Assembly: GCA_009767595.1 (NCBI GenBank)
Contig: VSDK01015162.1
Location: 433,403 to 497,402, forward strand
Source of the DNA: Symbiodinium kawagutii
Lineage: Eukaryota > Sar > Dinophyceae > Suessiales > Symbiodiniaceae
Reading direction: 5' to 3'
Length of the DNA: 64,000 nucleotides
Both the position numbers and the translations under genes were made by a program. The notes under the pieces were generated by a model. The model searched no databases. It was given only the letters and a program-made list of their open reading frames with translations, and was not told the DNA's origin. Every line of letters begins with the position of its first letter. Within the stretch, counting starts at the first letter, position 1. This document shows, in pieces, positions 24,601-37,076 of the stretch.

Positions 24601-25651
24601 CACCTTGTCAGCAAAGTGATCAATGTTGAAGCGCAGGACCATGTGGATGAGTTTTGGAGGATCTTCCATGGCTTTGGTTCTTGGTCATTTCCCTCTTCTA
24701 AGGCCATGGTACTGAGCTGGCAGCACACAAATGAAAACAGGTTTCTTTCGCAAATCATGTCTGCATGTTGCTCGATTACAGTCGCCCGAACAATTTTTGC
24801 AAAAGCGATATCATGTTTCAATATTCGTCAATATGATCTATACACTCTTCTTTGGTCGATCTTAACCAATTGCTGACTGCCCGTGGTCCTTTGTGTCGGG
24901 GTGATTTGAAGTGAACATATTGCTGCATCTTGAGCTGTCCACTGTCATTTTCCCAGCATTTCTAAACAGTGATGGAGGGCTCGAGTTTGGCTGCTTCAAA
25001 TAGCTTCACTCTGCCGCTTTCCAGTTCTGGATCTTTATTCTTTTGTGTTTCAGGTTTGCAACGTGAGCTGGAGTGGTCCAAAGCAGGGCCTTAAAGCTCA
25101 CGTGGATCGCTACAAAAATAGCCCAGTGATGCACAAGATTCTTGTTGGAAGAGAGGAGTTCTGAGGAGTTCATTGAGTTCCACCTTCCAAGAAAATGTTG
25201 AGTCAGCAGGTCTCAGCAGGTGGCAGGAAGAGTCTTTTACGTTGCAGGGTGTCCAACTCCATTGCACCTACGAGCAACGCATGAATGATTTTTTTGAACT
25301 CAGTATTGTTTGGTGATTGGAAGGACAGCTGCCTCTGCACTCGCAGCGCAAGGGAAACAGAGAGATGGACTTGACAACAACATGAGACTTTAAATTGTCG
25401 CGTTTAAAAACAGGGAACATTTCTTTTCTTTGTGAATTTACTTGTAACCAATTATTTGTTTCTTCGATGTTCTCTATGACTCTATGAAAGTTTATGAATG
25501 TGCTTATTTTTTTCATGTGTTTCTTTTCTTTGCACCAAGGAGCGTTCCTGAGGAGTACAAGCCCATGATCTTCTCCGATGGCGTCCCAAAGCGCTTTCCT
25601 GCGCCGACCATTCGAGTCCAACATCCAAAAAAGGCAAAGGCTGAACTTTGA
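21681..25651 (+). CDS. Mei2-like RNA-binding protein, copy A (7 exons seen)
   Basis: Exons: 21681-21773, 22214-22275, 22716-22757, 23707-23785, 24637-24702, 25054-25136, 25540-25651 (stop TGA 25649-25651). All join in frame. The last six encode 147 residues forming the Mei2-type C-terminal RRM (RRM_2 family). Landmarks are TTVMLRNLPNNYT at the first strand, RSMLLQLLNEQGF, then YDFFYLPMDF, the RNP1-like LGYAFVNL, FWRIFHGFGSWSFPSSK, VCNVSWSGPKQGLKAHVDRY, and a tail MHKSVPEEYKPMIF ending in a basic stretch. The first exon is acidic and Ser-rich (PEDIEISEMKDSSSEGRKDS) and resembles one in copy B. Family members bind RNA; Mei2 itself acts in fission-yeast meiosis. The role in dinoflagellates is unknown. 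Donors are GC, GC, GA, GC, GC, GA; all acceptors are AG|G. The 23785 donor could shift by a few bases. 5' exons and the start codon are not identified. Confidence 0.8.
24275..24295. repeat. 21-nt perfect palindrome in intron of copy A
   Basis: GGCTGTCTCT and AGAGACAGCC flank a single central C. The arms are perfectly complementary, and the site lies in the intron before the 66-nt exon. A cruciform or hairpin is possible; function is unknown. Confidence 0.7.
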
Positions 25652-28385
25652 AGCAAAAGAGTCAACACTCAAAGTTCAAATACTTATGATATAGCACTAC
25701 TTTTACAGTTATGCTACTTAGACTGATTAGTGATAGAAATTCACTTACAGCAATAAGATATACTTAGTATTAGTATCTTATAGTAATCACTTAGAAGTGT
25801 AGTCACTTTAAGTCTTTGCCTTTGCTTTCGAGAGCTACAATTTTGCAACAAATTGCCATGAAGTGCTTAAGCCTGGGGCGCCTCTTGACACGCAGACATT
25901 TGAAGTGACGGAAGATTCACATCTACACGACAGTCTGACACGACATCCATCGACATCCTTGGACTTGACTCTGTAAGTCAGGCTGGTACTGGCAAGCATT
26001 GATTTCCAATCCAGGACCCCGTCTCAGATTCTCGCAACTTCAAGAGCAGTCTAGAGCACAATGATCAGGGCAGCTGTTAATCATGAAATCAGGGGCTTTG
26101 GATTGGTAATTCATAAGGATTCATAAGATTTCATAAGATCCAAAAGGACTTTGCCAAAGCTTTCAGATTGTGTTCTCAGCTACTACAGCCTCGTTTCCTT
26201 GCGCGACACCAAGGCTACTTCGAGCCATGATTCCCTTGGAGTCATTTTGTAAAGTTTTGATCCAAGGAGGGCAGATGTAGCCAATTTTTAAAATCGCTTC
26301 ATTTACCCGGGGAATGCTTCCTTGATGTCCAAACGCGCCAAAAAGTATCAACAAATAATTACCGGTGAGTTGGTCATGGTTTTCGCCTTAATGACTGAAA
26401 CTTGCATTATCTAAAATTTGACAAGTTTCGCATTTGTTCCCAGATGAGTTTTATGAAGACGGATGCAAACATTGACACTTAAATAAATGATGGACACCTT
26501 TGAAGTGCTGGGTAAATGGAGAAGATATATATTTCTTTGAGATAATTTGCATGTCAGCGCTTCTTCCCTGACCTGGCGAAGAGGCGTCAATTCTTAAAGC
26601 CAGTATGGCTGACGTATGGAAGATCTTCTGAGTGGAAGAAAAACAGGCAGATCTTGCCCGGTCTACAACGTGATGCAGCATGTTCACAAGCGCAGCAAGA
26701 AACACCTTCGAGCATGCACCAAAAAATAAGCGACACCAAGAAAACAATTTAGTCCTTTCATACTATACCAGCTGGTATTGTACTTGTCGAGAGCATCCAG
26801 AATCAATGAATCTCTTGAGTTGGGAAATGTTAATACTCAAAGTCTAATCAGTCTAATCAATTCATAGTGTGCAATCTACACCTGATCGTTCCAATGCTTC
26901 GTATTCGGTCCCATTTATTGTTTTGTTCTCCGAAACAATCAACACAATAGAATACCCGACTCCTCAAAGCAACGATCAAGCAAGCCCAGAACCAGCCACT
27001 TGCAGTTCTTTCATGTTGGCACTTCATGTTGTTTCTGATATTTTCTTATGTTGGCACTTCATTTCGGTTAGGATTGGGGCTCAAATCCCAGCGCCATCCT
27101 GTGCGCCACCAATGACAAGCTCAGAGTGGCAACTGGTCAAGGCCTTTGCGCTGCGTATTTTCTCAACGTGAACATGTAATGAACATCACACACCAAGATA
27201 TGTACACATATTAACAAAGTCCATTTGTCCCATTTTATCTCCAGTGTTTCAGGATTTTTTTCATTTGATTCTTGCATCGATCTACAGGATGAGAGTTGTG
27301 TGGCTCGTTGATTCTCAGCTTTCAGGGTGGCAGTGACAAGGAAACGACGCCAGGAAGCTCCCCAAGGCGCAGCTGAAGGTTTGTGAAGATAACGTTGAAC
27401 ATTGTATAAACTAAAATCAACTATATCTAATTTAAGCTATATACTGTACTACTTATGTTTAATTAATCTATAAAACTGAAACTATAGTAAACTTCATATA
27501 ATTCAGAAATGTACAAAATAAAAGCATCGATATGTTTGAAATCTTCTAGACAAGAAGAGAAGACAGCAGAGTGGAGAAGTGAAGATATGAAATGAAATAG
27601 ATTGAACAATATTGAACACAAACGTAAAGGAAAGATCCCTTGGACATTTGCTTGGCTTGCCGATACTCTGTTTTGTTGCGCTTGTGCATTCTTCATGTCT
27701 CAGGATGCAACAGGATTCGGAGGCGCAAGGGGTGCATCAGGTTGGGGAAGGCCGGTGACAGCGTGCATTGTCACGTTTGCAGAAGATAACACATGAAATC
27801 TCCACACCGTTTCCCCCAGTGAAACTGATGGGAAACATCAACAAGCAAAAGCCCTCGCGCAATCTTGCCAAAAGGGTAGGATGACCAACAATTGACTTGC
27901 TACAGGAGACTCTGAAAGGTGACTATCTCGTCCTCGGTACTGCCACGTACTGCTTGATTTCAACCACATCAATGTACAGTATGTCACTCGCGTTATCTAG
28001 TTGAGGCTGCTAGCTCCTGAGGCGGTCCTTTCAGTCGCTAAACATCCGGGCAATCCTCAGGGCTAGACCCAAAGTTGCTTTTCGCTCGCTGCGAACCTTC
28101 ATTTGCGCCAAAAGTTGTTTGGACTTTTACGTTTGAACTGACTCAAGTGGTAATGGTGCTGATTGCAAGGAGTTGACATAGGCTGTCAAAAAAGCTGCTT
28201 GTGCTTGGAGTTTGCAGGATGAATCCCCTTGCCGTGTGGTGGTGAAAGGCACCTTCATTGAGCAACTTGGCTTTTTTGAAATGAACACTTTCATAGACTC
28301 TTACGCATATGTCGTATAGGAATCACAATGCTCTAAGACTTAAAGTAGTGTATGTGTCACGCATTGTCATACTATCAGCAACATG
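25652..28385. other. Spacer between Mei2-like copies A and B
   Basis: This stretch is AT-rich in parts (25680-25800 and 27400-27520). No + strand exon is supported. Weak open frames on the minus strand at 26451-26747 have no motif or clear splice context. Confidence 0.4.
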
Positions 28386-28528
28386 TCAGAATTCATACAA
28401 TTTCTTGGATCTCAAGAAGTCTCTCCGAATTGCAGGGTGACCAACGGCTCCAGCCTGTTGCAACGCTTTCAGAAGTTCCGCAAGTCTAAGACGGACTGCA
28501 GTGTGCGGTGGAATGCGGTAGAAGGGAC
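28386..28528 (-). CDS. Candidate 3'-terminal exon of an unknown minus-strand gene
   Basis: Read on the minus strand, a TTTCTAG|G acceptor is followed by the frame PFYRIPPHTAVRLRLAELLK, continuing ALQQAGAVGHPAIRRDFLRS and KKLYEF before TGA (28388-28386). The AG|G acceptor, amphipathic helix-like composition and clean ending look like a real C-terminal exon. I do not recognise the family. It would be the only clear minus-strand gene inside the Mei2-like cluster. Upstream exons (higher coordinates) were not found. Confidence 0.4.
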
Positions 28529-28940
28529 CTAGAAACACAGGGTGACACGTGGTATGGTGCAGACATGTGCAGAATATCCAAGGTGGACCCATGCTAGCTT
28601 CAGCATTTGCCCTTCCACTTGGTTTCAAATTGGTTTCAATCATTCACACGCCACGATTGTACCCAGCGTTTTCTTTGGTGAATGGAACTCTTTGCTACCA
28701 GCCAGCCAAGGATGGTTTAAAGGTAGCTCTAACAATGGGAATGCATGAATACGCATCGCAGATTTAGATGTTACTACTAAGCAAAGAATAAGAACAGGGA
28801 TAAACAGGTGAAAGTCATGGAGTCGGGACATGAACATGTAAGAACTCAAGCACATTCAAGGCCTGAAAGGGTTTGAATATGTTTGAATGTTTGTCACGCT
28901 AACGCCACTGAAGACATACGGAAGAATTCTTCGCCTCCAG

Positions 28941-31900
28941 GACTCGGTGTTGGACGACAGCGAGGAGGATATCGAAGAACTCGTCCTATCGGATTTGAAG
29001 AAATCGAGCAGCGCTGAGAAAGTTCCGGTAGCGGTGGCAGCGCAGACAGAGCAGGCACCTACCCATAGAATCCAAGATAGAAACTCATTGCATGCTCTCC
29101 ATTCTCTCCTTAAGCCGTAAACTCATCTCTTTTCCAATCTTTTCCATGTGAAGATTTCAAGCATTGAACATAAGAAGGGCTTCCCTGTTTTGGAAATCGA
29201 AGCATTCGCAGCATCCTCTTGAAACCATTTCGGTCCAGAAAGCATTCGTCCGCCGCTCGCAGGATGTCACAAAGGATGAGCCACTTCCCGAGCTTGCGAA
29301 GGGAACCACCGAGAGGAAGTTCTGGTGCTGGGGTCAGATTTGGTCAATGACTAAGACTAAGACTATGATTCTATGATGGTTTTTGCATGTCTATACTTCG
29401 GGAAATGTTCGCATCTTCATAGAATTGCCTGCATGCTTAGTTGTGAAGTTTTATTCTTTGCAACTTTCTTTGCTACTTGATTTTTTAGGTGACTTGTCTT
29501 ACAATGTGTGCCAGCAGCTTTAGAGATGGGATCAGATTGCTTGAATTCATGATGTGTTCAAGTGGGGCTGGGTGTTTGTTAAGTACTCAAGACATCTCAA
29601 GACAATAGAGTGTGGCACAACAAGATCGTGCTATGCTTGCACCAAGTCCAATGTGTCTACCGCGTGAGTGAGTGCACTTGTACATTAGTGCAGCATTCAA
29701 ATCCATTGTACAAGTAGATGTGTATTGCTCGCTGTGGAAACACGTAGAGAAAAATGGTTAAAGACGTACAGTAGAAAGAGAGGAGATGATAGGAGTGATC
29801 TAGTTCTATGGAGTGATTAGAATTGATTGGATGGATTTAGATGGTAGATCAGAGTAGATGTGTGTAGACGCTCTTGGCTCGCCTGACATTTGGAACACCA
29901 GGAGCAGTTGCCCAGCTGGGAAAACCACTGTCATGATGCGGAACATCCCCAACAACTACACCAGGCGCCAACAGCATCCACGATGCATCAGTTGAGTTCC
30001 GGGCAAATTTTTGAACCAGTTTGTTATGTTCCCATGCGCTATTTGATCCACTTCTGAGGATATGAAATCAGTTTGGCAAACCTTCACGTTAAATTTCAGT
30101 TGCATGGTAGTCTAAGTGCATCATAGTGCATCACTGGAACTCTAGGTGCAGTACTGTTTTTTCTTAGTGCCTTGTTTGGAATGGGGACAGCTCGTGAAGT
30201 TCTGCAATCGAGTGGGAGCCCGAAGGGATTCAAGCGTAAGCAGATTCAATTTGTGAGCGAAGTGAAGAATCCAATGTTCTAGCTTCAAATCAACTAAACT
30301 TGGAGAAACTGAATTTTCTCGACAGCAGCTAGTGCTGCACTGTGCATGTGAAGAATCGAGCTGTTGTCGGCTGTTGTCCGAAGTCAAATGGCGGAGGAGG
30401 ATGTTCTTGGAGCTTCTCAACAAGCACGGACTTCAATCGTGTTTTGTGGCAGCATGGATTTGTTCATGCTTTTCTACAGGAGGATACTGTACTGCAAGCA
30501 TTTCTCGTTGCTTAATTGGGACTTGCCATCCTTCATCTCCATTGCAAAGTATTTGCCTGAAGTTCCCTTCGTCATTTTCTTATCTTTGTGCTTCAATCTA
30601 ACATCCTGAACTTCGTGCTGTTTCTATATGTTTATGCTTTATCTTTGTGGTTTTGTTCTTTTGCACTGCAGCTCGAGCGTGTCTGCGGCTGTGAGGTTAT
30701 GACTTCATCTATTTGCCCTACGACTTTCAGCGGGCTTCTAATCTGGGTTATGCATTCGTGAACCTGCGGGAAGAATCTTGGTGAAATGCAATAGTTTCAC
30801 ATGCCAAGACACATGCTCAAGCACTTCAACTGAGAACATTCTTGGCTACTTAATGGTATAATTCTACAAGTGTTACCAGTACTTGCATTTGTATATTTGC
30901 CCATCACTGATAAGTCGCTGCTTGGATCGCAGTGGGAATTCTGATAGCAACAGGGATTTGTTTTAACAAAATTGAATATATAAATTAACTATAGAGCATT
31001 GACAATGGAGATAGAGAATTGACATGGATTGACACGGATTTAGAGTTGGAGGACTCGGATTGACATGTCCAGTTTGGGATTCTGGTTAGCAGTGCCGCCA
31101 AGGTGGGCAGCTTCGTCACTAAAATCACAGAACTTGGGTGGGCAGTTTTCGTTACGAACAGGTGAGTGATTAGCAGAGCAGTTGTGCATGCAGGGTTTTT
31201 ATAGGTTTTGATATGTTTAGATCCTGTCAAGTCACAATCAGTTTGGGAGCAGGCAAAGCATTGTCAGGAAAAGTCTCGTGACTATCAAAAGAAAAATCAT
31301 TTCTGCTTTCCAAGGACGCAGTAGACATGTTTTGGCAGACCTTCGACGGATTTTCGCAGTGGTCGTTGCCTTCTTCAAAGGCAGGAGAATCGAATATTTG
31401 TTGAGTGTTCAAAATGGCATGTGTTGTAAAGAAAAGATACGATCACGTTTGATCACGTTGCTTTGCTAAGCGGCTGTGGCAATGCTGCCCCTCACACGAA
31501 GCCTTGCGCAACGGCAGGTGTGCAAAGTCACCTGGAGTGGGCCACACCAGGGTTTTGAAGCTCATGTGGAGCGATATCGCAATAGTCCAGTAATGCACAG
31601 GCGCCAGCGTCCCGAAATGGCGGGCTCTTTGAGTCAGTCGGATGCCTTATGTGACTGCAGTGCAGAGAGATGGAAGATGATGAAGATGATGTGAATGTAG
31701 GAATCCAAGTTCCCTTTGATCATGTTTTTCGAAGGTCTTGGAAGTGTTTCATTAATCAAACAGGATGGGGCAAAAGAAAAGAACTTTATAGACTTCAATT
31801 TTTCCTCAAGAATTGCATAGGACGGTAACAACTGAGTCTCATGCAGCATGTCAAATGCTTATTTCAGTTATTTGCCTGAATAAAAACGGCCAGACTGGGC

Positions 31901-32104
31901 GTCACCGTGCCTCACTTGCCAAAGCAAAAACTTGCGCCCATGTTGTGCCTATGCCCATTTCGCCGGAATCATTTCCAGGAACACGGAAGCCCGTTTTGAT
32001 GCAGGAGCGTGCCCGATGAGTACAAGCCCCTGATTTTTTCGGAAGGGACACCGATTCCCTTCCCTCCACCAACGCGGCGGCTCAAAGCCCCAACCACGCG
32101 ATGA
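28941..32104 (+). CDS. Mei2-like RNA-binding protein, copy B (7 exons seen)
   Basis: Exons: 28941-29054, about 29858-29964, 30397-30440, 30696-30772, 31315-31380, 31518-31600, 32005-32104 (stop TGA 32102-32104). From 29858 the total is divisible by three. Landmarks are TTVMMRNIPNNYT, RRMFLELLNKHGL, CYDFIYLPYDFQRASN, LGYAFVNL, DAVDMFWQTFDGFSQWSLPS, VCKVTWSGPHQGFEAHVERY, and MHRSVPDEYKPLIFSEGTPI with a basic end. This is the same RRM_2 domain as copies A and C. The first exon is acidic (DDSEEDIEELVLSDLKKSSS), as in A. Resolved donors are GC, GT, GA, GC, GC; acceptors are AG|G. The 5' edge of the second exon is unresolved: TAG|ATG at 29858 is in phase, and an AG|G at 29902 is an alternative. The donor at 30772 could be 3 bases earlier. 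The true start codon is not seen. Confidence 0.8.
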
Positions 32105-32422
32105 GGCGCAGCGCAGCAGTCAAGGTAAAGTCTGTCTCGCAATGTCCAAGCATTGGTCATTTGATAAAGTTTGATATAGTCTGTTATAGTGTCATATTAT
32201 GACTCGGGAGTCAGTCGCCTTTTTTGGAAAGGGGTTATCTTCCTGGTCACTCCAGAGTATCACAAAACAAGGTAACAAAGGGAAAAAACAGGTTTTCGAG
32301 ATGTGCTACTTTTTTTGGGATTTGTTCCTTTTTTGATCTTAAGGGATCTCCAGCACAATGTGATGACAGACTTGCTGGTGAAGCCATGTTCACTTGTTTT
32401 TTGGTGTTGCGTTCCAAAATTG

Positions 32423-32458
32423 GTGACGGAAATTCCCAGAATTGTGACGGAAATTCCC
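32423..32458. repeat. Two 15-bp direct repeats
   Basis: GTGACGGAAATTCCC occurs at 32423-32437 and again at 32444-32458, 21 bases apart start to start. The short inverted words AAGGTAACAA (32269-32278) and TTGTTACCTT (32522-32531) lie on either side. Confidence 0.7.
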
Positions 32459-35400
32459 GGGTGCAAAAATACCACCGCACAATTGTACCTTTTTTCCTGG
32501 GAAGATTCCAGCAAATCATCGTTGTTACCTTTTCTCTGATTTGTTACATTTGTTTGGCTTTGTTACTAACATACCTGGAAAATCCCCTTGTTATTGAAAA
32601 AAGAAACACTTGGTTGATCTAGGTTGCTATTGTATCCCTGTGGGTATGGGATCGAATCAGCATGGCGTGGACCTCTCATGTCTGAATCAGTTGGATCAAG
32701 AAATTCCACCTATTTCGACCTCATCCGTTCACTCATCCGTTCACTCAGCATCACTCAGCATTCTTTTGAATTCTTTTGATAGTTCATCTTCCAAGCTGAG
32801 ACCCTTGCGACCTTGCAAATTTCGCTCGCTGATGCAGGTGGTATTTTTGACTTGTACAGTACAAGTAGGGAGCAGGCGCTTCGACGGGATCTGTCGGGAT
32901 CATCAGGGGCTGACAGGATGTTTTGACCGACTATGAGGAGCCTCATGGAGCTTCAATCTTTGATTTGTGACTCTTGCATCACTTCCAATACCCAGAAGAA
33001 CAAGTGCTTTTTGGGCCAATGACAAAAGGGTGTCATGAACAGCAAGTCAGATGTCACTTTGCACTTGAAAGATCATTAAAGAAATACAAAGTAGACATGA
33101 GAATGACATGGGACAGCTTTAGACAGCACAGATTAAGATTGCTGATTGCCACACCATGCTGCAGTTCCCAAGCTGTGACAGTTCCAACCCAGTGGCCAGG
33201 TCAAACGCCAGCAGTTGGCACAGTGGCCCACAGCATGTGACCCAGGAGGTTGGAGAGGGGCAATTGTTCTTCCACATCGTAGTTTGATGGATGTTTCCAA
33301 ATGAGTGTAATCAAAGTGTAATCGAAGTTTAACCGACGTGTATCGGAAATGTAAGAGAAGGACACCTAAGGCAATCCTAAGATATCTTTGCTGGTCTGTG
33401 ATACGTTCTACTTTTTATTGCAACGGTTGTGCAAAAAATACAGAAGATATCAAAAAATGAAAGATCGAACCTGTTTTGCAACAACTATGCCTCTGAATCC
33501 TACCGTGTTTTTGAGCGGTATTTGCCTCGGAAATACAGAAATACATCTCTGGTGTGACGGTCAAGCCCCTGTAGACTCGAAGGTCTCCAATCCTCTTGAA
33601 ATTATTTTGAACATAAAATGTGATTCCATATCATAAGATTTTGCGTTTAAAAGACTGAAGTGAACGTTTCTACATATTTGATGGTATTTGCAACGATCAT
33701 TTGCTGATAGAAGGGGAAAGAGTGAATCAGAAATCAAAATACAAAATCAATAGTCAAATCAATGACTGAAAAATACTGAAAAAATCAATTTCACTTTTTC
33801 CGCTCGCTCTTGCCCTTGCTCTGCTTTCACACGCCCCAGCAACCGTGGCCAGGGGTCTGAATTGACTGTGCCCTTGGCTTTTGAACCTTTGTGGCAGGAC
33901 TATGCACGGTGACCGCGTTTGTTTCAACCAAGTGATTGTGGATTCTTCAATTCCTGACGTCATAAATGTGAAATATGTAATAGCTAATAGCTCTTGCACA
34001 TGCTGAAATCATGGGTTGTGGGAAACCAGAGGACAACGTAGCATTGCAAGCAACCCGTATCGATGAGTTTAGGAATTACACGATATCTTTTTGCTTCAAA
34101 CATATTGAAAGTAATATTGAAATCTGTTGATTTGCGACTTAGATGATCTTAAATGATCGTAGCTGATCTTAGATCATGTTGAAATTGCTTGTTTTACCAT
34201 GTTGAAACTTTCCTGCGGTATGTGCGCAGCTGGTTGGGCTGGCTGTCACAGCAAAGTGCCCCCACTGGCCCCGTGCGTGTCACGTCCACAGAAGGGGGAC
34301 GCAAAAGCCTCCAGGTCAAGGGACGAAGTGCAGAGTCCGTGTAAAGCGAATTCAGATGCTCTGCTCGTTTCACCTGCAACTTTTTTCTCACATTTTGTGT
34401 TGTATTCAATGAATATTCAGATGATATTCATGATGATATTCATGATGTTATTCATTGTTTTTCATAGATTCTTTGTTGTGTGTATTTGTCTTTTATAATT
34501 GATATCGACAAGCCAGAATATTAGAGTTGATATCCGTTGATAGTTACAAGTCTTGTTCACTTCTGTGGCACTGGTCATGATGCTCGCTCTGAATGTGTAG
34601 GGAGTGAGTAGCAGAGACGCGTCACGAAAGCTCGAAAGCAGTCCAGTTTTCAAACCGGGGCATCCTAAGCACCGTACAATTTGTGCAAAGAAAAGAAGGC
34701 AAGGGACTCAAAAAGGGCCTTTGCAGGTCTAGTCTTGTCCAGGATGTCGATGGATGTCGATGGATGTCATATTCCATGATGGAAAATGTATCCTACCACT
34801 GGTGGGATGACCCTCCCTACCCACAAGCTTTTTGCAGACTGGCAGGGACGAGCCGTCAATCCTTGATCCACCGGTTTGGTAAGTAGGTAGAAACAGGTAG
34901 AAACCATTTTTTAGATCATTTGGACTCATGACATTTCATGACTGTTGTTATGTCTAAATTGATTCAGTTTCCTTGGCATCTAGCAGAGGACTTTGGAACA
35001 TTGGGACAACTTGAATCAGATAGAGCTCAAGACTCGCATTTGAAGAACGGATCAAGTTTCTCAACAATTCTGCAGCCTTTTGGCTTCCAAGAATTTGGAG
35101 GCTATCCGCGGGGGCTCAGAGAGTCGTGCGAAGCGGAGGTGGTGCATTTGAGGCCTGACTGAGGTCCAAAACTACTAGGAGACAGAAGAAAATAATTTGA
35201 AACCATATGAAGACTTTCAATGCAACATCGAAATTGCGAAATGGATAGAATGAAAATAGGGATTTCCTTTCAACAGATAAATAGTTGGTCCGCTATTTAG
35301 ACGGGCTGCCAGCAATCCATTGGTTCTGCCCGAACTGATTGAGTTCTTGTCATTCTTGTAGCACCTTGCAAATGCTCACAGAATTATATGCCAGGCAAAG

Positions 35401-35600
35401 AAGAAAAAGGCCTTTAGAATCCCTGCTCGTATCTTTTCCCGAAGAAATAGTCATGTGTGCCCTACGCATGTGATCCATATATTTGATGTCAGCAGATGTG
35501 TATTTTTGCAAGGACCGTCAGTGGATGTGCCGACTCCAAAAGAAAGCTGCTATGCAATGGATTGCTGCCATGTTCTTGGATGTTCTTGGCCATTCTTGGC

Positions 35601-35690
35601 CTTTGGATGCCTCTTGATGACTCTTGCTGCCTCTCGAAGCCTCTTGCTGCCTCTTGATGCCTTTGGTTGCCTCTTGAAGCCTCTTGTTTC
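35601..35690. repeat. 10-bp tandem repeat, about nine copies
   Basis: Units of the type CTCTTGATGC, CTCTTGCTGC and CTCTCGAAGC follow one another with an exact 10-bp period. The open frames over it are compositional. Confidence 0.85.
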
Positions 35691-36810
35691 AGGAGCACAT
35701 GACCTTTGAGGGAGATATGTTTGAAGGTCCTCCGGAGGAGATCTGCCGACATTTTACAAGCTCGTTTTCACTCATCGAACTCACAGGTAGAAAAATGCCG
35801 AAGATTCGACACATCTTGACACAAGTTCACACCCTTCCACAATGCCTTCAGTTTGCTGAAAATATGTGGCATGTCGATTTCCCTACAATGCTGCGACGGA
35901 GATGTAGAAGCATACATAAGCATTGTCAGCATTGTTAGCATACGGATCAGAAAACATGATGTCAATGATGTCCAAGTTTATTCAGAGTGTCTTAAGGGAA
36001 GTAAAAGAAAAATCAAGAAAGTAGACCGCAAAGGAAACAGTTTGTGAAACTATCCATGAACTTGAGCCCGCTTCAATTTGACAGGACTTGAGCCAGCAGC
36101 TCGTTGTTAAGAGCACTTTCCTTGACCTTGCTGATGGTATAGGTGCTTCGGACTAGACCTCACTATGACAGAAAGGTCTTTTTTGTCGAACGCTTGGGCC
36201 TTCCTATTTTCAAGCCTTAAACTCTATCAGATCTAAGGATTCTAAGGACATGCATAGACACTTGGACACCTGCTGTGAGGGAGTGACATACCCAAGATCT
36301 TGGAATGGACTTGCTTTGATAGATCTTGACATTTAACTTGTAGGAGTGGGGAAATGCTTCTGTGGAAGCTCACGTTGTAATCTTGTAACATTTTGTCACA
36401 AGTCTCTATGCCGACAGTACATCACAGTACCATCTCCAGAACGCAGCCATTGGCAGGTGCCATGCAGCGGTTCATGCGGCTTCGCCGTGCGAAGTCGGAC
36501 AGTATCATGACATCTCATGAATCGATCTTTGCATTTCAATGGGTGACTCAAAGGTTTTCACATGATGAATTCAGTGCTTATGCTTTTGCAAATTTCTTTA
36601 TGCTGGGAGACCTGCTGTCATTTGCCGTCATTTGCTGTCTTGATTTCCTACTATTCTAATACCTCACACTTTTCTCGCTTGGAATGAATTGGGAATGTTT
36701 TGCGGAGATCTCGCTTTGGCGACTGTGATGAAGATATTTTAGAGATGTCTGTAGTGTTTTCCCCACCTGTCAGGTGAGGGTTGTTAGATTTTATGTCAGT
36801 TGCCGCTCCT

Positions 36811-36872
36811 CTCCTTCTCCTTATCCTTCTCCTCCTTCTCCTCCTCCTTCTCCTCCTTCTCCTTCTCCTCGT
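36811..36872. repeat. Pyrimidine tract (CTCCTT)n
   Basis: The + strand is almost purely C and T, in CTCCTTCTC-type units, directly before the 40-bp repeat. Such a polypyrimidine/polypurine tract could form triplex DNA. Confidence 0.85.
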
Positions 36873-36875
36873 CGC

Positions 36876-37075
36876 CGGACCTCAACCACGACGATCCACG
36901 CCCAGTGTTCGGTGCCCGACCTCAACCACGACCATCCACGCCCACTGTTCGCTGCCGGACCTCAACCACGATCATCCACGCCCAGTGTTCGCTGCCGAAC
37001 CTCAACCACGACCGTTCACGCCCAGTGTTCGCTGCCGGACCTCAACCACGATCATCCACGCCCAGTGTTCGCTGC
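36876..37075. repeat. 40-bp tandem repeat, five exact-length copies
   Basis: Copies start at 36876, 36916, 36956, 36996 and 37036. The unit runs CGGACCTCAACCACGATCAT then CCACGCCCAGTGTTCGCTGC, with one to a few changes per copy. Since 40 is not a multiple of 3, each copy is read in a new frame, so all three + frames stay open and encode the same three peptides in rotated order. The unit is GC-rich compared with its surroundings. Confidence 0.92.
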
Positions 37076-37076
37076 A

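Larger units (their letters stand above)
32105..36810. other. Spacer between Mei2-like copies B and C, left part
   Basis: No exon is supported. It contains two 15-bp direct repeats at 32423 and 32444, a 10-bp-period array at 35601-35690 and AT-rich sections. N-terminal exons of copy C may lie here or further right but could not be recognised. Confidence 0.4.
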
